Source: Atopomonas sediminilitoris (GTDB lineage: Bacteria; Pseudomonadota; Gammaproteobacteria; Pseudomonadales; Pseudomonadaceae). Taken from it: DNA of 64,000 nucleotides. Both the position numbers and the translations under genes were made by a program. Positions 23,381-33,349 of the stretch are shown one piece after another (positions within the stretch are counted from its first letter, which is position 1; every line of letters starts with the position of its first letter). The notes beneath the pieces were generated by a model. It did no database searches. It saw only the letters and a list, made by a program, of their open reading frames with translations, and was not told where the DNA came from. Location: NCBI RefSeq assembly GCF_022601735.1, contig NZ_JAKUMM010000011.1, positions 1-64,000 of the forward strand, in the 5' to 3' direction.

Positions 23381-26300
23381 TTATGCCTGCCAGTTGGCCG
23401 CAATCACCGCATTGATTTGATCACGCTGTGTCTGCGAGAGAGTCACCTCACCCGCCGCCGGGGCCCCGAAAGCGGCCATAGCATTGACCAGTGCATCAAC
23501 CTTATTGGCTACTAGCGAAGAGCTTGCTGTAGTGATGGCGTCCAGTTGTTGGCCGCTGTTGGCGTACCAATCCTGTACCGTCACGCTATCAGCGGCGCCA
23601 AGCACATCAATAACCAGGCTGTCTCCTTGTCGCGAGAACCATAAGCTCTCTCGGGCGATGCCTTCGAAACTCAAGACATCATTATCAGCCGCTCGGTTAG
23701 ACAGATTATTGATCGTGTCTTGGCCGTCTCCAGCAGCAAAGCGGTAGGTGTCATTACCATCGCCACCCAGCAGGTAGTCGTTGCCTTGATTACCGCGCAG
23801 CGTGTCATCACCCGCCCCACCATCAAGCCAATCGGCATCCGATGAGCCGAGGATGTTCTGGTTGCCTGCCAGCCCCGCCAACGAGGTACCAAAGCTCCGC
23901 TCATCAGGCAGATTTTGATAGTTGGGCGAACCTACGCTGTCGGGGTTAGTCAGCCCGAAGGCGGCAAAAATTTGCGCGGCTGACAGCTGCCCACCTGTAC
24001 TGAAGCTGATGACGTCAACCACATGATCGCCCCCTAAGAACCAATTCTTAAGGGTGACTTTGTCTGTGCCACCACTAACATTCAGGACCAGATCGTTACC
24101 ACTTTTCATCAAGCCGCTGCCGACCTGATTAAAACTGATGCCGTCAAAACGTAAGGTGTCGAAGCCACCTCCCGTGTTGTCGATAACATCTTGTCCGCTT
24201 CCCGCGCTGAACACATAAGTGTCGTCACCGCGGCCACCCAACAAGGTGTCATTACCCAAGCCACCTATGAGGGTATCGTTACCATTACCCCCTTCAAGGC
24301 GGTCATTACCTTGCTGGCCGTCGAGCACATCGTTGCCATTAAAGCCCTGCAGCAAGTCACGCTGAGCGGTGCCATTAAGCGCTGCATCATTGCCGGCGCC
24401 GCCCTGCACAGTGCTGTCAAAAGCCGCCACCGGCGCGGGCACGCTTAACCCAAAGGCGCTGAAGATTTGCGCAGCCGTTAATTGGCCGCCTGTCTCAAAC
24501 GTAAAGGTTTCAACCAGATTGTCACCGCCTAAGAAAAAGTCTTTCAGGGTGACTTGGTTTGCCGTGCTGCCGTTTACCTTCAAAATCAGATCATTGCCTG
24601 ATTTTGAGAGACCGGAACCGACTTGGTTAAACGTGATACCTGCGGCGAAACGAAGCGTATCTGCGGCCCCGCCTGTCTCTTGAATCACATCCTGGCCGCC
24701 TGTGTAGACATAGGTGTCGTCACCTACACCACCAAGCAACACATCATTGCCGGCAGCACCTGCGAGCGTGTCATTGCCCGCACCACCGAGTAACACATCA
24801 TTACCAGCTGTACCTACGAGGTTATCGGCCCCGCCCAATCCAGCCGTTGGCGGCTGCTCACCACCAGTGGATCCACCTGAGTTACCGCCAGTGTTACCGC
24901 CATTATCGCCACCTGACGAACCACCGCCGGTTTGTCCACCATCGGTAGAGGGCAGCGCAGTCAACAGCCCTGCGATCTGGCTAGTGGTCAGGTAACTGCC
25001 GCCATCAGGTTGCACATAGTCCAGCGCAAAATCGCCGCCCTGGAAATGCTTCAACACCTTAACCTGCTGGTCTAAGTCACCATCGACCAGAATGATCAAA
25101 TCATCACCATCACGATGGAAGCTCAGTCGCGAACGTGCAATGCCGATGAAAAATGCCCCATCGAAGCCACCACCAGTGTTATCGATGACATCGAGACCAC
25201 CGTTGGCGCGGTAATAATACTTATCATCCCCCGCCTCCCCGGTGAGCATGTCGTTGCCATCCTCGCCATCGAGCACGTCATTTCCAGCGCCACCCAGCAG
25301 CGTGTCATTACCGGAGCCAGACTGCCCACCATTACCACCGGACAGGTAATCATTACCGTCACCGCCCTCAAGCTGGTCATCGCCTGACATGCCAAACAGC
25401 GTGTCATTACCGGCTAGGCCGCGCACCATGTCACGCCCTTGCCCGCCAGCTAATTGTTCGCCTGCGGTAGTGCCTTCAACCAAGGTATCAAACCCACCCG
25501 GCACTGAGCCTGCTGCAATAATTTGCGCGATACGCGCAGCATTGATCATGAAGCTGCCATCAGGTTGCACATAGCTAATCGCCTTATCACCGCCGGCAAA
25601 ATGTGCCTTGATGCGAACGGACTGGGCTGGATCGTCATCAACACTGATCAGTAAGTCATTACCATCGCGACTAAAAGACAAACGATCCTCAGTGATGCCG
25701 GTGCTGAAGAACACACCGTCATACCCACCACCGGTGTTATCGATAACATCGGTGCCACCGCCTAAGGCGTACACATACTTGTCATCGCCACTGCCACCGA
25801 ACAACAAGTCGTCACCGACACCGCCCATCAGCTGGTCATTGCCGTCGCCCCCATAAAGGGTGTCGTTACCGGCTTCACCGTCCAAGTAGTCGTTGCCCAC
25901 CTCACCATAGAGCACATCCGCGCCGGCCCGGCCCCAAGCTTTATCGTCACCAGCCCCTAAGCGCATGGTGTCGTTAAGTTCGCGATAGCCGATGAAACTA
26001 TCGACACCCTCTGTGCCCTGCCGCACCACACGAGACTCGACCTCGGCTTGGGTCAGCTGGCTGCCATCAGCAAAAACAAACTGCTCAAGCTTGAAGTGAT
26101 CCGAGGGCTCTTTAAACCAGTTCTGCACTGTAATGGAATCAGTGCCGTTGGCGTGCTCGATGTGCATGTCCAAGCCACGACGATAGAAACTCAGATCGCT
26201 GGCAGCAATGCCTGCACCGAAGTTCAAAGTATCAGCCGTCGGTTCAATATTGCTGTAAGCCTGATCGGCACGCCGCTCAATCAACAGGTCATGGCCATCA

Positions 26301-29300
26301 CCCAAATTGAAGAGATAGGTATCTTCACCGAACGAGCCGTAGAGAGTGTCGTTACCAGCACCACCCTCGATGGTATTGCTGCCTTGATCCCAAGCGTTGC
26401 TATAAGCCTCAATCAGGTCATCACCGGCACCGCCGCGTAAGGTATCGAAGCCTTCACCTTTAAGCGTGTCGTTACCATCCCCACCCAGCAGTTGACCGCT
26501 ACCCTCCAGCAAGTCATTACCGCTACCACCATCAAGCAGCCCCATGCCTACAAGGTGGTCAGCGCCATCATCGCCAAAGAGCTGATCATCGCCCCCACCG
26601 CCGTTGAGCACGTCATTGCCCTCACCACCGTGGAGGGTGTCATCGCCCCAATCGCCATTGAGAACATCATCGCCGCTCTCGCCAAACAGCGTGTCGTTAC
26701 CATCACCGCCATTCAGGGTGTCGTTGCCAGCTTGGCCATGCACCTCATCGTCGCCATCAAAGCCATGCACAACGTCATCGCCCTCACCGGCGTGAATTAC
26801 ATCGCTATCGGCATATCCAAAGATCTCATCGGCCACTGAGGTGCCAGCCAATGCCATCTGCTTGATTTGCTCATAATTCCAGCGTGTACCATCAGCAAAT
26901 TGGATAAATTCGATAGGCGTTACCCCTTGAGTACCCGCCAAGTTGGAGAACTGCCCGGTAACACGTACCTCATCACCGCTTTCAGCACGACGAACAAGCA
27001 AATCCAACCCATCGCGACGTAACACGAGGTCAGAGGGCAGGCTATCGCTGAAACGTAACGTGTCCGTGCCAGCACTGTCGGAGACACGATCAACGTCATC
27101 CCCACGGGCGAACCAATAAGTATCGTCGCCTTCGCCCCCCTCTAACTGATCGTCACCTTTACCGCCAGTCAGATTATCGTTGCCAGCGCCGCTTTTTACT
27201 GTGTCATTTCCTGAGCCGGCATCAATGGTGTCGTCGTCAAAAAAGCCAAAGATCGTGTCTGCAACGTCAGTTCCTGCAAGGGCCATGTTCTTAATGGCTT
27301 CAAAATCCCAGATAACACCACCGTCGAACTCAAACCGGTCAACATGCAACTCTCCGAGACTACCTGCTACATCTTTAAACTGATTAATAACCCGCAACGT
27401 ATCAGCGCTACCTGCTCGCAGAACAACTAGATCATCTCCGTCGCGACGTAACAGTAACTCCTCAGGCTGTACGCCACTAAATCGAACGGTGTCATGACCA
27501 ACGCCATCAGCGATTTGATCAGCGCCCCAGCCAGGCGAAAGCCAATAGGTGTCGTTACCCCAACCACCAAATAGCTGATCGTTACCGCTGCCACCATCAA
27601 TGATGTCGTCACCTGCACCTACAATCTTGTCTACGACATCATTCCCTGAGTCGCCGTAGAGACGATCATTACCGGAACCACCCTCAATCAAATCACTGCC
27701 AGCCCCCCCATAAATAGTGTCGTCGCCGTCTAAGGTACGAATGACATCATCACCTGAGAAACCCCAGATCAAATCATTCAATACGGAGCCTTCCAGAGTT
27801 AACAACTTCAATTGCGCAGGATTGAGCACATACGCGCCAATTCCAGAATCCAAGCGAATGCCACTATAAGGCAGCTCACTATTGAAGAAGTTCTTCAGGG
27901 TGAGCTGATCACTCAAGCTATCCAAAAAAGAAATCTGAAGATTTCTTCCTGCACGGCGAAACACGAGGGTATCGAGGGAAAGATCAGACACATAAATAGT
28001 TATTTCATCACTTTCGTAAGCATCGCTAATAACATCCTGACCATCACCTTTAGCGAAAAAGTAACTATTTTTCCCATTGCCACCATCCAGAACGTCATTA
28101 CCCTTACCGCCAGCGATAGAGTCATCACCTGCACCGCCAATGAGGATGTCATCCCCATCTCCACCCTGCAGCACATCTCGACCTGCACCGGCATCTATAT
28201 AGTCATTGCCGGTACCGCCAATCAGGGTGTCGTCACCACCTCCTGCTTCCAACCGGTCATCCCCTGCACCACCGCTCAGAGCATCGTTGCCATCACCACC
28301 GAGCAACACATCATTGCCGGCATCACCAAATAGCTGATCGTCCCCTACACCACCATCTAACGTGTCGTTACCCTCGCCGCCTAAGATGACATCGTTCCCT
28401 CCATTACCGAGAATGACATCATTACCCCCCAGGCCAGACAACGTATCATTAGAAGCATAGCCCTTAATGGTGTCGTTACCCTCACTAGCCTTAATCACCA
28501 TCGGCTTGATATCAGCAATCGTCCAAATGGTGCCATCCTCAAACTCCATCTGATCAACTGCCGTACCACTTGCAGCATCACCTTGGAAGTAATTCGTTAG
28601 CTTTAGACTACTGGTTGCTGAGGTTTTAACCAGCAAGTCATCATTAACTCGGGATACAGTGACCTGACTGCGGTCAATATCCTGACCAAACACTATACGA
28701 TCAACTTTATTGCCCGATTCAGCAGCGTTATCAATGACATCGTGACCATGACCGGCGTTAATCTGGTAGGTATCACTGCCACGACCACCAATGAGGCGAT
28801 CATCACCGCCGCCGCCCACAAGAGTATCGTTACCGTCATCACCAATCAGTACATCATTGCCTTCACCACCCGACAAGAAGTCATTCCCGCCGAGGCCATG
28901 AACGCTATCATTACCCGCCAGTGCCTCAATAGAGTCCCCTTGTGACGTACCAAAAACCAAGTCATCACCACTCGTAATTGACGAGGCTGTTAAAATATTC
29001 AATATTTGTTGCTGATCAAGACTACTACCATCAGCAAAGCGAATTTTCTCGATAGCCCCATATGTAACTGAACCATCGAAATCGAAGAAATTATCAATGC
29101 GAAGTGAGCCCGCATCACTGCCGTCTATATTTTTTACCGCAATCCAAACAGTAGTCACATTGCGTGTAAATTCTAGATCAGCTTGTGAAATGCCGTGGCC
29201 AAATACAATCTGATCAAAACCACCTTGATCAAGAATGCTGTCATCACCATGCCCTCTAGCGAAATGATAACTGTCGCCGCCGACCTGACCATACAGCCGA

Positions 29301-32300
29301 TCATTACCTTCCAGCCCATAAAAAATAGTGCCCGCATTAATGCCATTTAGCGTGTCGCTGTGAACCGTACCGAGCTTGGTTGAATAATCGAAGAAGGGTG
29401 CCAAATTGACATCGGAAGCGGCAATCGCCTGGAACGCTGCATCTCGCTCCGCTCGATAACGGGGGGAGTACGTGCCCAGGTCGTATAACACCTTGACCAC
29501 TTCAGCAATTCGCTCTGCCTGACCAGCCTCAAAAAGCGCGTCAAGCTTGCCTTCCAACGCATCCCAGTTCACCACAATGCGCTGGGCATCCGAGCCGAAG
29601 TGCGAGCGAATGATATCTAACTCGCTGGCGTATTCAGTCTGAGCCAAAATTTGCGCGGCGGTGAAGCGTTTAAACTCTAGATACTCTGCAATAAGGATTG
29701 GTGCAGCCTGACCATGCGGGTTAGGGTCACGCTCCCCCCAGCACCAAGTACCCATATAAGGCCGGCCAACTAGATTCTCCAAAGTTACCAGTTGACGTGC
29801 ATCCATCACATGGCCATAAACCTTCTTAGGATCACGACTGTACGGATCAACATCAGCTGCACCAGCCCAGCGATAAATCAAATTATCGAGCAGAGCATCG
29901 CGTGCGGCGGCACTATCGGCGGCAACAAACTGGTTCAATAGATCTTTTAGCCCAGCGTCCAGCACCATTGCTTGGTGTAGATCGTGTACCTTACCGAAAC
30001 CCTTTGCGTTAGCCATAACAACGACATCTGGTGTCAGCTCAATTGCACCACTGTTCACCCGGCGGGCACCATCGACCTTAAACCACACATCCGCCGCAGT
30101 GGAGGCATTCCCATTGCTAAGCATGATCGAAGCAACCTGGCGATGTTGATGACCGTGGGTATCAACATGCGTCGAGTTGTCGTAATCGGTATTGATCGAC
30201 ACCACTCCGGCATTGGCAAGACTCTGTAATTCGCCAGCATCACTAACGCCATTACCATTTAGGTCGCGCCACACTTGCAGCGCAGCATACGAGGCATCCT
30301 GAGCATCGATCTTGCCATCGCCATTGTCGTCATACTCGGCCAGCGCCTGAAAGCCATTGGCGGCTTTTTGACCACTCTTTAGCAACGTGTGGTTACCGAA
30401 CAGCTCACCACCACTACTAACCAAACCATCATTATTAAGGTCATGCACCAGCAAACCATCATCCGGACTGACCCAGCCAGAACGCTCACTCAACCCATCA
30501 CCATCAAGATCGAAATAACTGGAGCCTAACTCCATGGTCTCCACCCCATCACCATCGAGATCCAGAACGATGGGGGAAGTGCGACTTTCGGCATCTCCAG
30601 TTTCTGGGGATTCATCTTTCTCCTCATCATCAGGCTCTGTTTCTAGATGAATCCCGAGGTCACCATTTGTAAACTGATTGATACTCAAGCCACCATTGAC
30701 GACCAGGGTCGTGCCGTTCAGCACGTAAAGATTGCCGCCGCCTTTGTATTCGTTTTCCGGGTCGGATTCCTTGCGTTTGCCGCCGGTCAAGACCTGGTTT
30801 CCAAGAAAAACCTGCCCTCTGCCAGCATTGTCATCCTCGATCACGTCATGCTTGTCGGCGAAGTAGGTGTCAAAGTCCATGCCACCGCGCATCATGTCCC
30901 TGCCGTCTCCCCCGACGAGAATGTCGTTGCCAACGCCACCAGTGATCAGGTCGTTTCCGGCTCCACCATCGATGTAGTCGAGGCCCCCATCCCCCCAAAT
31001 GGTATCGTTTCCTTCCCTAGCAAAGATGTTGTCATCGCCATCGCCGCCATAGATCGTATCGTCGCCGACGTTGCCGTAAATTAGGTCGCTGCCCCCCTCG
31101 CCTCGCAGAAGATTGTTGCCGGCATTGCCATGCATCTCGTTGTCAAGTCTATTTCCAGTACCATTGATGTCGTCACTGCCAGTGAGCTCGAGGTTTTCGA
31201 CGTTGTCTGCAAGCGTGTGAGTGACGCTCGACTTGACCAGATCGGTGCCTCCATTGGCCCCCTCGACAACGGTGTCGTCTTCGTCGTCTACAATGTAGAT
31301 ATCGTCACCCGCCCCCCCCTCCATAAGGTCGGCCCCACTACGCCCATCCAACTGGTCGTTTCCATCGCCACCGAAGAGTTCGTCGTTCGAATAACTCGTA
31401 CCGTAAAGCGTGTCGTTCCCTTTGCCAGCGATGACCGCTGCGCCTTTGTAGGGATCGATTTCGGTGAAATTCAACATCGCCGTGGGGTCGATAACCCCAT
31501 TGTTATTCACGTCGCGACCGTCGTAGATGACGTAGCGCCCTTCGGGGTCCTCGTAGGTAATGATGTCATTAGCCACCAGACGCCCGATGACCCCGGCAAA
31601 CAACCCGGTAAAGTAGGGCAGACTTGTAGTCAGGGTGGCCTTATTGGCAAGCTCCGCCGCATCGGCCAAGCTACTCTTCACATCCAGTTCGTACCAGTCC
31701 TCGCCCACAAGCGCCAGCTTCTGTGAAACCGCGCCGGTAAATACGATTGGAACCTGCCTACCGATGCCAGAAGGATCAATCTGGTCCTTGGTGAGGTAGT
31801 TGGTGAACTTCGCGAGAAACCCGCCACCTTCATAGTCGAAGTTGTCATTTTTCGGCTCGACACAGATGTCCACGATTTCCCGGGAGCCGTCTTCGTTGAC
31901 GTAGAACAGCGCGTCATTGTTGATCTGGTACTCGCCAGAACCAAATATGTAGGCCCGTTCGGCATAGTCGCTATCAAGAACGCCCTGGTAGTACCCGCTC
32001 ACCGCAAGCACGCCATCATCCGGGCTCTTGCCATAAGCCTTGAGTAACTGGTCTCGGGTGTAGACACCAGCGGCAAGCTTCTGGCCAGCTCCCAGGTAGG
32101 CATCGTCGTGTCCCCCCAAGAAGTTCCGTACATATCTGAAGCGCTCAACGCCGACGAAACGTCCGGCTCCTGCGGTCATGAACTCGTTCATGTCCACCTG
32201 GATGGCAGTCCCAGCCACTCCCGCTGGACGAATTAGGGCAGCGTCCTTCAAATTAGAAGGGGGAACATCCGTATCGAAGAGATAGCGTGAAACGATCTGT

Positions 32301-32320
32301 TCTATCGTGGGTAAAGTCAT
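23381..32320 (-). CDS. Giant RTX calcium-binding protein, type I secreted
   Basis: A 2979-residue protein built mainly of hemolysin-type nonapeptide repeats (GGxGxDxLx), which fold into calcium-binding beta rolls outside the cell. Residues 1-295 are a non-repeat domain that I cannot assign. RTX blocks start near 299. Residues about 585-700 hold EF-hand-like loops (LDLDGDGVETME, FDLDGDGLSERSG, DDNGDGKIDAQDA). Beyond about 1030, RTX blocks alternate with segments such as LLLRRDGDDLVVLRAG, as in HCBP-related domains. A glycine-rich linker (GGNTGGNSGGSTGG) lies near 2480. The tail NAMAAFGAPAAGEVTLSQ and VIAANWQA is typical of secreted RTX proteins. There is no signal peptide; export is probably by the ABC/HlyD pair encoded upstream. 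Codon choice differs before and after about residue 560. Adhesin, toxin or enzyme activity cannot be decided. Confidence 0.9.
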   Translation of the reverse strand: MTLPTIEQIVSRYLFDTDVPPSNLKDAALIRPAGVAGTAIQVDMNEFMTAGAGRFVGVERFRYVRNFLGGHDDAYLGAGQKLAAGVYTRDQLLKAYGKSPDDGVLAVSGYYQGVLDSDYAERAYIFGSGEYQINNDALFYVNEDGSREIVDICVEPKNDNFDYEGGGFLAKFTNYLTKDQIDPSGIGRQVPIVFTGAVSQKLALVGEDWYELDVKSSLADAAELANKATLTTSLPYFTGLFAGVIGRLVANDIITYEDPEGRYVIYDGRDVNNNGVIDPTAMLNFTEIDPYKGAAVIAGKGNDTLYGTSYSNDELFGGDGNDQLDGRSGADLMEGGAGDDIYIVDDEDDTVVEGANGGTDLVKSSVTHTLADNVENLELTGSDDINGTGNRLDNEMHGNAGNNLLRGEGGSDLIYGNVGDDTIYGGDGDDNIFAREGNDTIWGDGGLDYIDGGAGNDLITGGVGNDILVGGDGRDMMRGGMDFDTYFADKHDVIEDDNAGRGQVFLGNQVLTGGKRKESDPENEYKGGGNLYVLNGTTLVVNGGLSINQFTNGDLGIHLETEPDDEEKDESPETGDAESRTSPIVLDLDGDGVETMELGSSYFDLDGDGLSERSGWVSPDDGLLVHDLNNDGLVSSGGELFGNHTLLKSGQKAANGFQALAEYDDNGDGKIDAQDASYAALQVWRDLNGNGVSDAGELQSLANAGVVSINTDYDNSTHVDTHGHQHRQVASIMLSNGNASTAADVWFKVDGARRVNSGAIELTPDVVVMANAKGFGKVHDLHQAMVLDAGLKDLLNQFVAADSAAARDALLDNLIYRWAGAADVDPYSRDPKKVYGHVMDARQLVTLENLVGRPYMGTWCWGERDPNPHGQAAPILIAEYLEFKRFTAAQILAQTEYASELDIIRSHFGSDAQRIVVNWDALEGKLDALFEAGQAERIAEVVKVLYDLGTYSPRYRAERDAAFQAIAASDVNLAPFFDYSTKLGTVHSDTLNGINAGTIFYGLEGNDRLYGQVGGDSYHFARGHGDDSILDQGGFDQIVFGHGISQADLEFTRNVTTVWIAVKNIDGSDAGSLRIDNFFDFDGSVTYGAIEKIRFADGSSLDQQQILNILTASSITSGDDLVFGTSQGDSIEALAGNDSVHGLGGNDFLSGGEGNDVLIGDDGNDTLVGGGGDDRLIGGRGSDTYQINAGHGHDVIDNAAESGNKVDRIVFGQDIDRSQVTVSRVNDDLLVKTSATSSLKLTNYFQGDAASGTAVDQMEFEDGTIWTIADIKPMVIKASEGNDTIKGYASNDTLSGLGGNDVILGNGGNDVILGGEGNDTLDGGVGDDQLFGDAGNDVLLGGDGNDALSGGAGDDRLEAGGGDDTLIGGTGNDYIDAGAGRDVLQGGDGDDILIGGAGDDSIAGGKGNDVLDGGNGKNSYFFAKGDGQDVISDAYESDEITIYVSDLSLDTLVFRRAGRNLQISFLDSLSDQLTLKNFFNSELPYSGIRLDSGIGAYVLNPAQLKLLTLEGSVLNDLIWGFSGDDVIRTLDGDDTIYGGAGSDLIEGGSGNDRLYGDSGNDVVDKIVGAGDDIIDGGSGNDQLFGGWGNDTYWLSPGWGADQIADGVGHDTVRFSGVQPEELLLRRDGDDLVVLRAGSADTLRVINQFKDVAGSLGELHVDRFEFDGGVIWDFEAIKNMALAGTDVADTIFGFFDDDTIDAGSGNDTVKSGAGNDNLTGGKGDDQLEGGEGDDTYWFARGDDVDRVSDSAGTDTLRFSDSLPSDLVLRRDGLDLLVRRAESGDEVRVTGQFSNLAGTQGVTPIEFIQFADGTRWNYEQIKQMALAGTSVADEIFGYADSDVIHAGEGDDVVHGFDGDDEVHGQAGNDTLNGGDGNDTLFGESGDDVLNGDWGDDTLHGGEGNDVLNGGGGDDQLFGDDGADHLVGMGLLDGGSGNDLLEGSGQLLGGDGNDTLKGEGFDTLRGGAGDDLIEAYSNAWDQGSNTIEGGAGNDTLYGSFGEDTYLFNLGDGHDLLIERRADQAYSNIEPTADTLNFGAGIAASDLSFYRRGLDMHIEHANGTDSITVQNWFKEPSDHFKLEQFVFADGSQLTQAEVESRVVRQGTEGVDSFIGYRELNDTMRLGAGDDKAWGRAGADVLYGEVGNDYLDGEAGNDTLYGGDGNDQLMGGVGDDLLFGGSGDDKYVYALGGGTDVIDNTGGGYDGVFFSTGITEDRLSFSRDGNDLLISVDDDPAQSVRIKAHFAGGDKAISYVQPDGSFMINAARIAQIIAAGSVPGGFDTLVEGTTAGEQLAGGQGRDMVRGLAGNDTLFGMSGDDQLEGGDGNDYLSGGNGGQSGSGNDTLLGGAGNDVLDGEDGNDMLTGEAGDDKYYYRANGGLDVIDNTGGGFDGAFFIGIARSRLSFHRDGDDLIILVDGDLDQQVKVLKHFQGGDFALDYVQPDGGSYLTTSQIAGLLTALPSTDGGQTGGGSSGGDNGGNTGGNSGGSTGGEQPPTAGLGGADNLVGTAGNDVLLGGAGNDTLAGAAGNDVLLGGVGDDTYVYTGGQDVIQETGGAADTLRFAAGITFNQVGSGLSKSGNDLILKVNGSTANQVTLKDFFLGGDNLVETFTFETGGQLTAAQIFSAFGLSVPAPVAAFDSTVQGGAGNDAALNGTAQRDLLQGFNGNDVLDGQQGNDRLEGGNGNDTLIGGLGNDTLLGGRGDDTYVFSAGSGQDVIDNTGGGFDTLRFDGISFNQVGSGLMKSGNDLVLNVSGGTDKVTLKNWFLGGDHVVDVISFSTGGQLSAAQIFAAFGLTNPDSVGSPNYQNLPDERSFGTSLAGLAGNQNILGSSDADWLDGGAGDDTLRGNQGNDYLLGGDGNDTYRFAAGDGQDTINNLSNRAADNDVLSFEGIARESLWFSRQGDSLVIDVLGAADSVTVQDWYANSGQQLDAITTASSSLVANKVDALVNAMAAFGAPAAGEVTLSQTQRDQINAVIAANWQA

Positions 32321-32331
32321 GGTCTATTTCC

Positions 32332-33120
32332 TTAAAGTCCAGTCCACTTGATGGTTTGTGTTCCAAGTCCGTTTTCACTGTCCTGCGTCAGTATTTCCCC
32401 GCAGTTGGATACCGTGGCCGTACGGGTATGCGTCGCAATTCCTTTGGCCATGGTCGTCAGCGTCTCCAAATAGGCCGCCCGATTGCCGGCCAGTACTTGC
32501 TCGCGCGTGCGCCCATAAGGCGTGCTGTCGCAACAGGCGATGTCGACGAAGCTGTAGGTAACGCGGTAGTAGGTGTTGCCAAATCCAAAGAAACGCTCGT
32601 AGAGGCTCGGCTGGCCGAACTCCCGCACCACATCTACCTTCTCTCTAGGCACGATGTGCCGACTATCGGTGAAGGTGGCGGTACCATCGACGGCGGCACG
32701 GTAATTCACCAGCACGAAGGGCTCCCGCACACGCCTCGTATCGAAATTGGGTCGCCTAGGGGCCACGACTTCGATGTCGAAGTTCTCTTCGAAAGTCTTC
32801 CTGTTGCCCAGCATCTCCCCCATCAGGACATTGAAATCAAGCATGGGCGGGTTGTGGATGATCCCGACCCGGCGCTCCTGTGTACGGAACACATCGTCAT
32901 GGCGTTGGCTGCTCGCAGCACTGAGGGCGATCATGTTGCGCAAGAACGCCTGTCGATGTTCCTCTGGGCTCAGAACACGGTTCTCGGCGATGCAAAGCCT
33001 CGAGTCGTTCTGAGTGATGCGGTAAGCCACATACGCGAATGCCGCTAGTGCTGGGATTACGGCTAGGGCACCGATCAGGGTAAATAGGCAAAAGCGTCCC
33101 GACTTGCTGGATTGACGCAT
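32332..33120 (-). CDS. Hypothetical single-span membrane protein upstream of the RTX gene
   Basis: A 262-residue protein. Residues about 10-33 (FCLFTLIGALAVIPALAAFAY) can form a signal anchor, with the remainder probably periplasmic. The rest is soluble, with CC pairs (IACCDSTPYG) and a C-terminal GLGTQTIKWTGL. It ends 11 bases before the RTX start on the same strand, so the two are almost certainly co-expressed and the product may assist or control the RTX protein. Its GC-rich codon use matches the 5' part of the RTX gene. The family is not recognised. Confidence 0.65.
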   Translation of the reverse strand: MRQSSKSGRFCLFTLIGALAVIPALAAFAYVAYRITQNDSRLCIAENRVLSPEEHRQAFLRNMIALSAASSQRHDDVFRTQERRVGIIHNPPMLDFNVLMGEMLGNRKTFEENFDIEVVAPRRPNFDTRRVREPFVLVNYRAAVDGTATFTDSRHIVPREKVDVVREFGQPSLYERFFGFGNTYYRVTYSFVDIACCDSTPYGRTREQVLAGNRAAYLETLTTMAKGIATHTRTATVSNCGEILTQDSENGLGTQTIKWTGL

Positions 33121-33323
33121 AGATACTGTTCCTTAATAAACCATGGGGGCAGGTACTCATCCGGCACCTTTACGAGTAGGAGCAAGGGCCATAAATAAAT
33201 CAAAGAAAAAGGGGCAAATTGATTTTATTGAAATGCAATAATAGTTCTCCATTTGTTCATTACACAGATAGCAAAACTGAATTAGGCACTAAATACCAAG
33301 TTCACTCCAAGCCTGCCCCAGCC

Positions 33324-33349
33324 CAAGCATGTTATTCATAACATGCTTG
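33324..33349. other. Perfect 12-bp palindrome at the end of the glycosyltransferase gene
   Basis: CAAGCATGTTAT (33324-33335) and ATAACATGCTTG (33338-33349) are exact inverted repeats with a 2-base centre and include the GT4 stop codon. No U-run follows on either strand, so a binding site or recombination site is as likely as a terminator. Confidence 0.6.

Noticed and set aside
23381..32320. Many plus-strand open frames across the RTX gene
   Set aside because: They are antisense shadows of the repeated GGxGxD codons; none has a ribosome site or a recognisable domain.
23381..32320. Possible CRISPR array because of the regular short repeats
   Set aside because: The repeats are imperfect 27-base coding units of RTX nonapeptides in one open frame, with no spacers.
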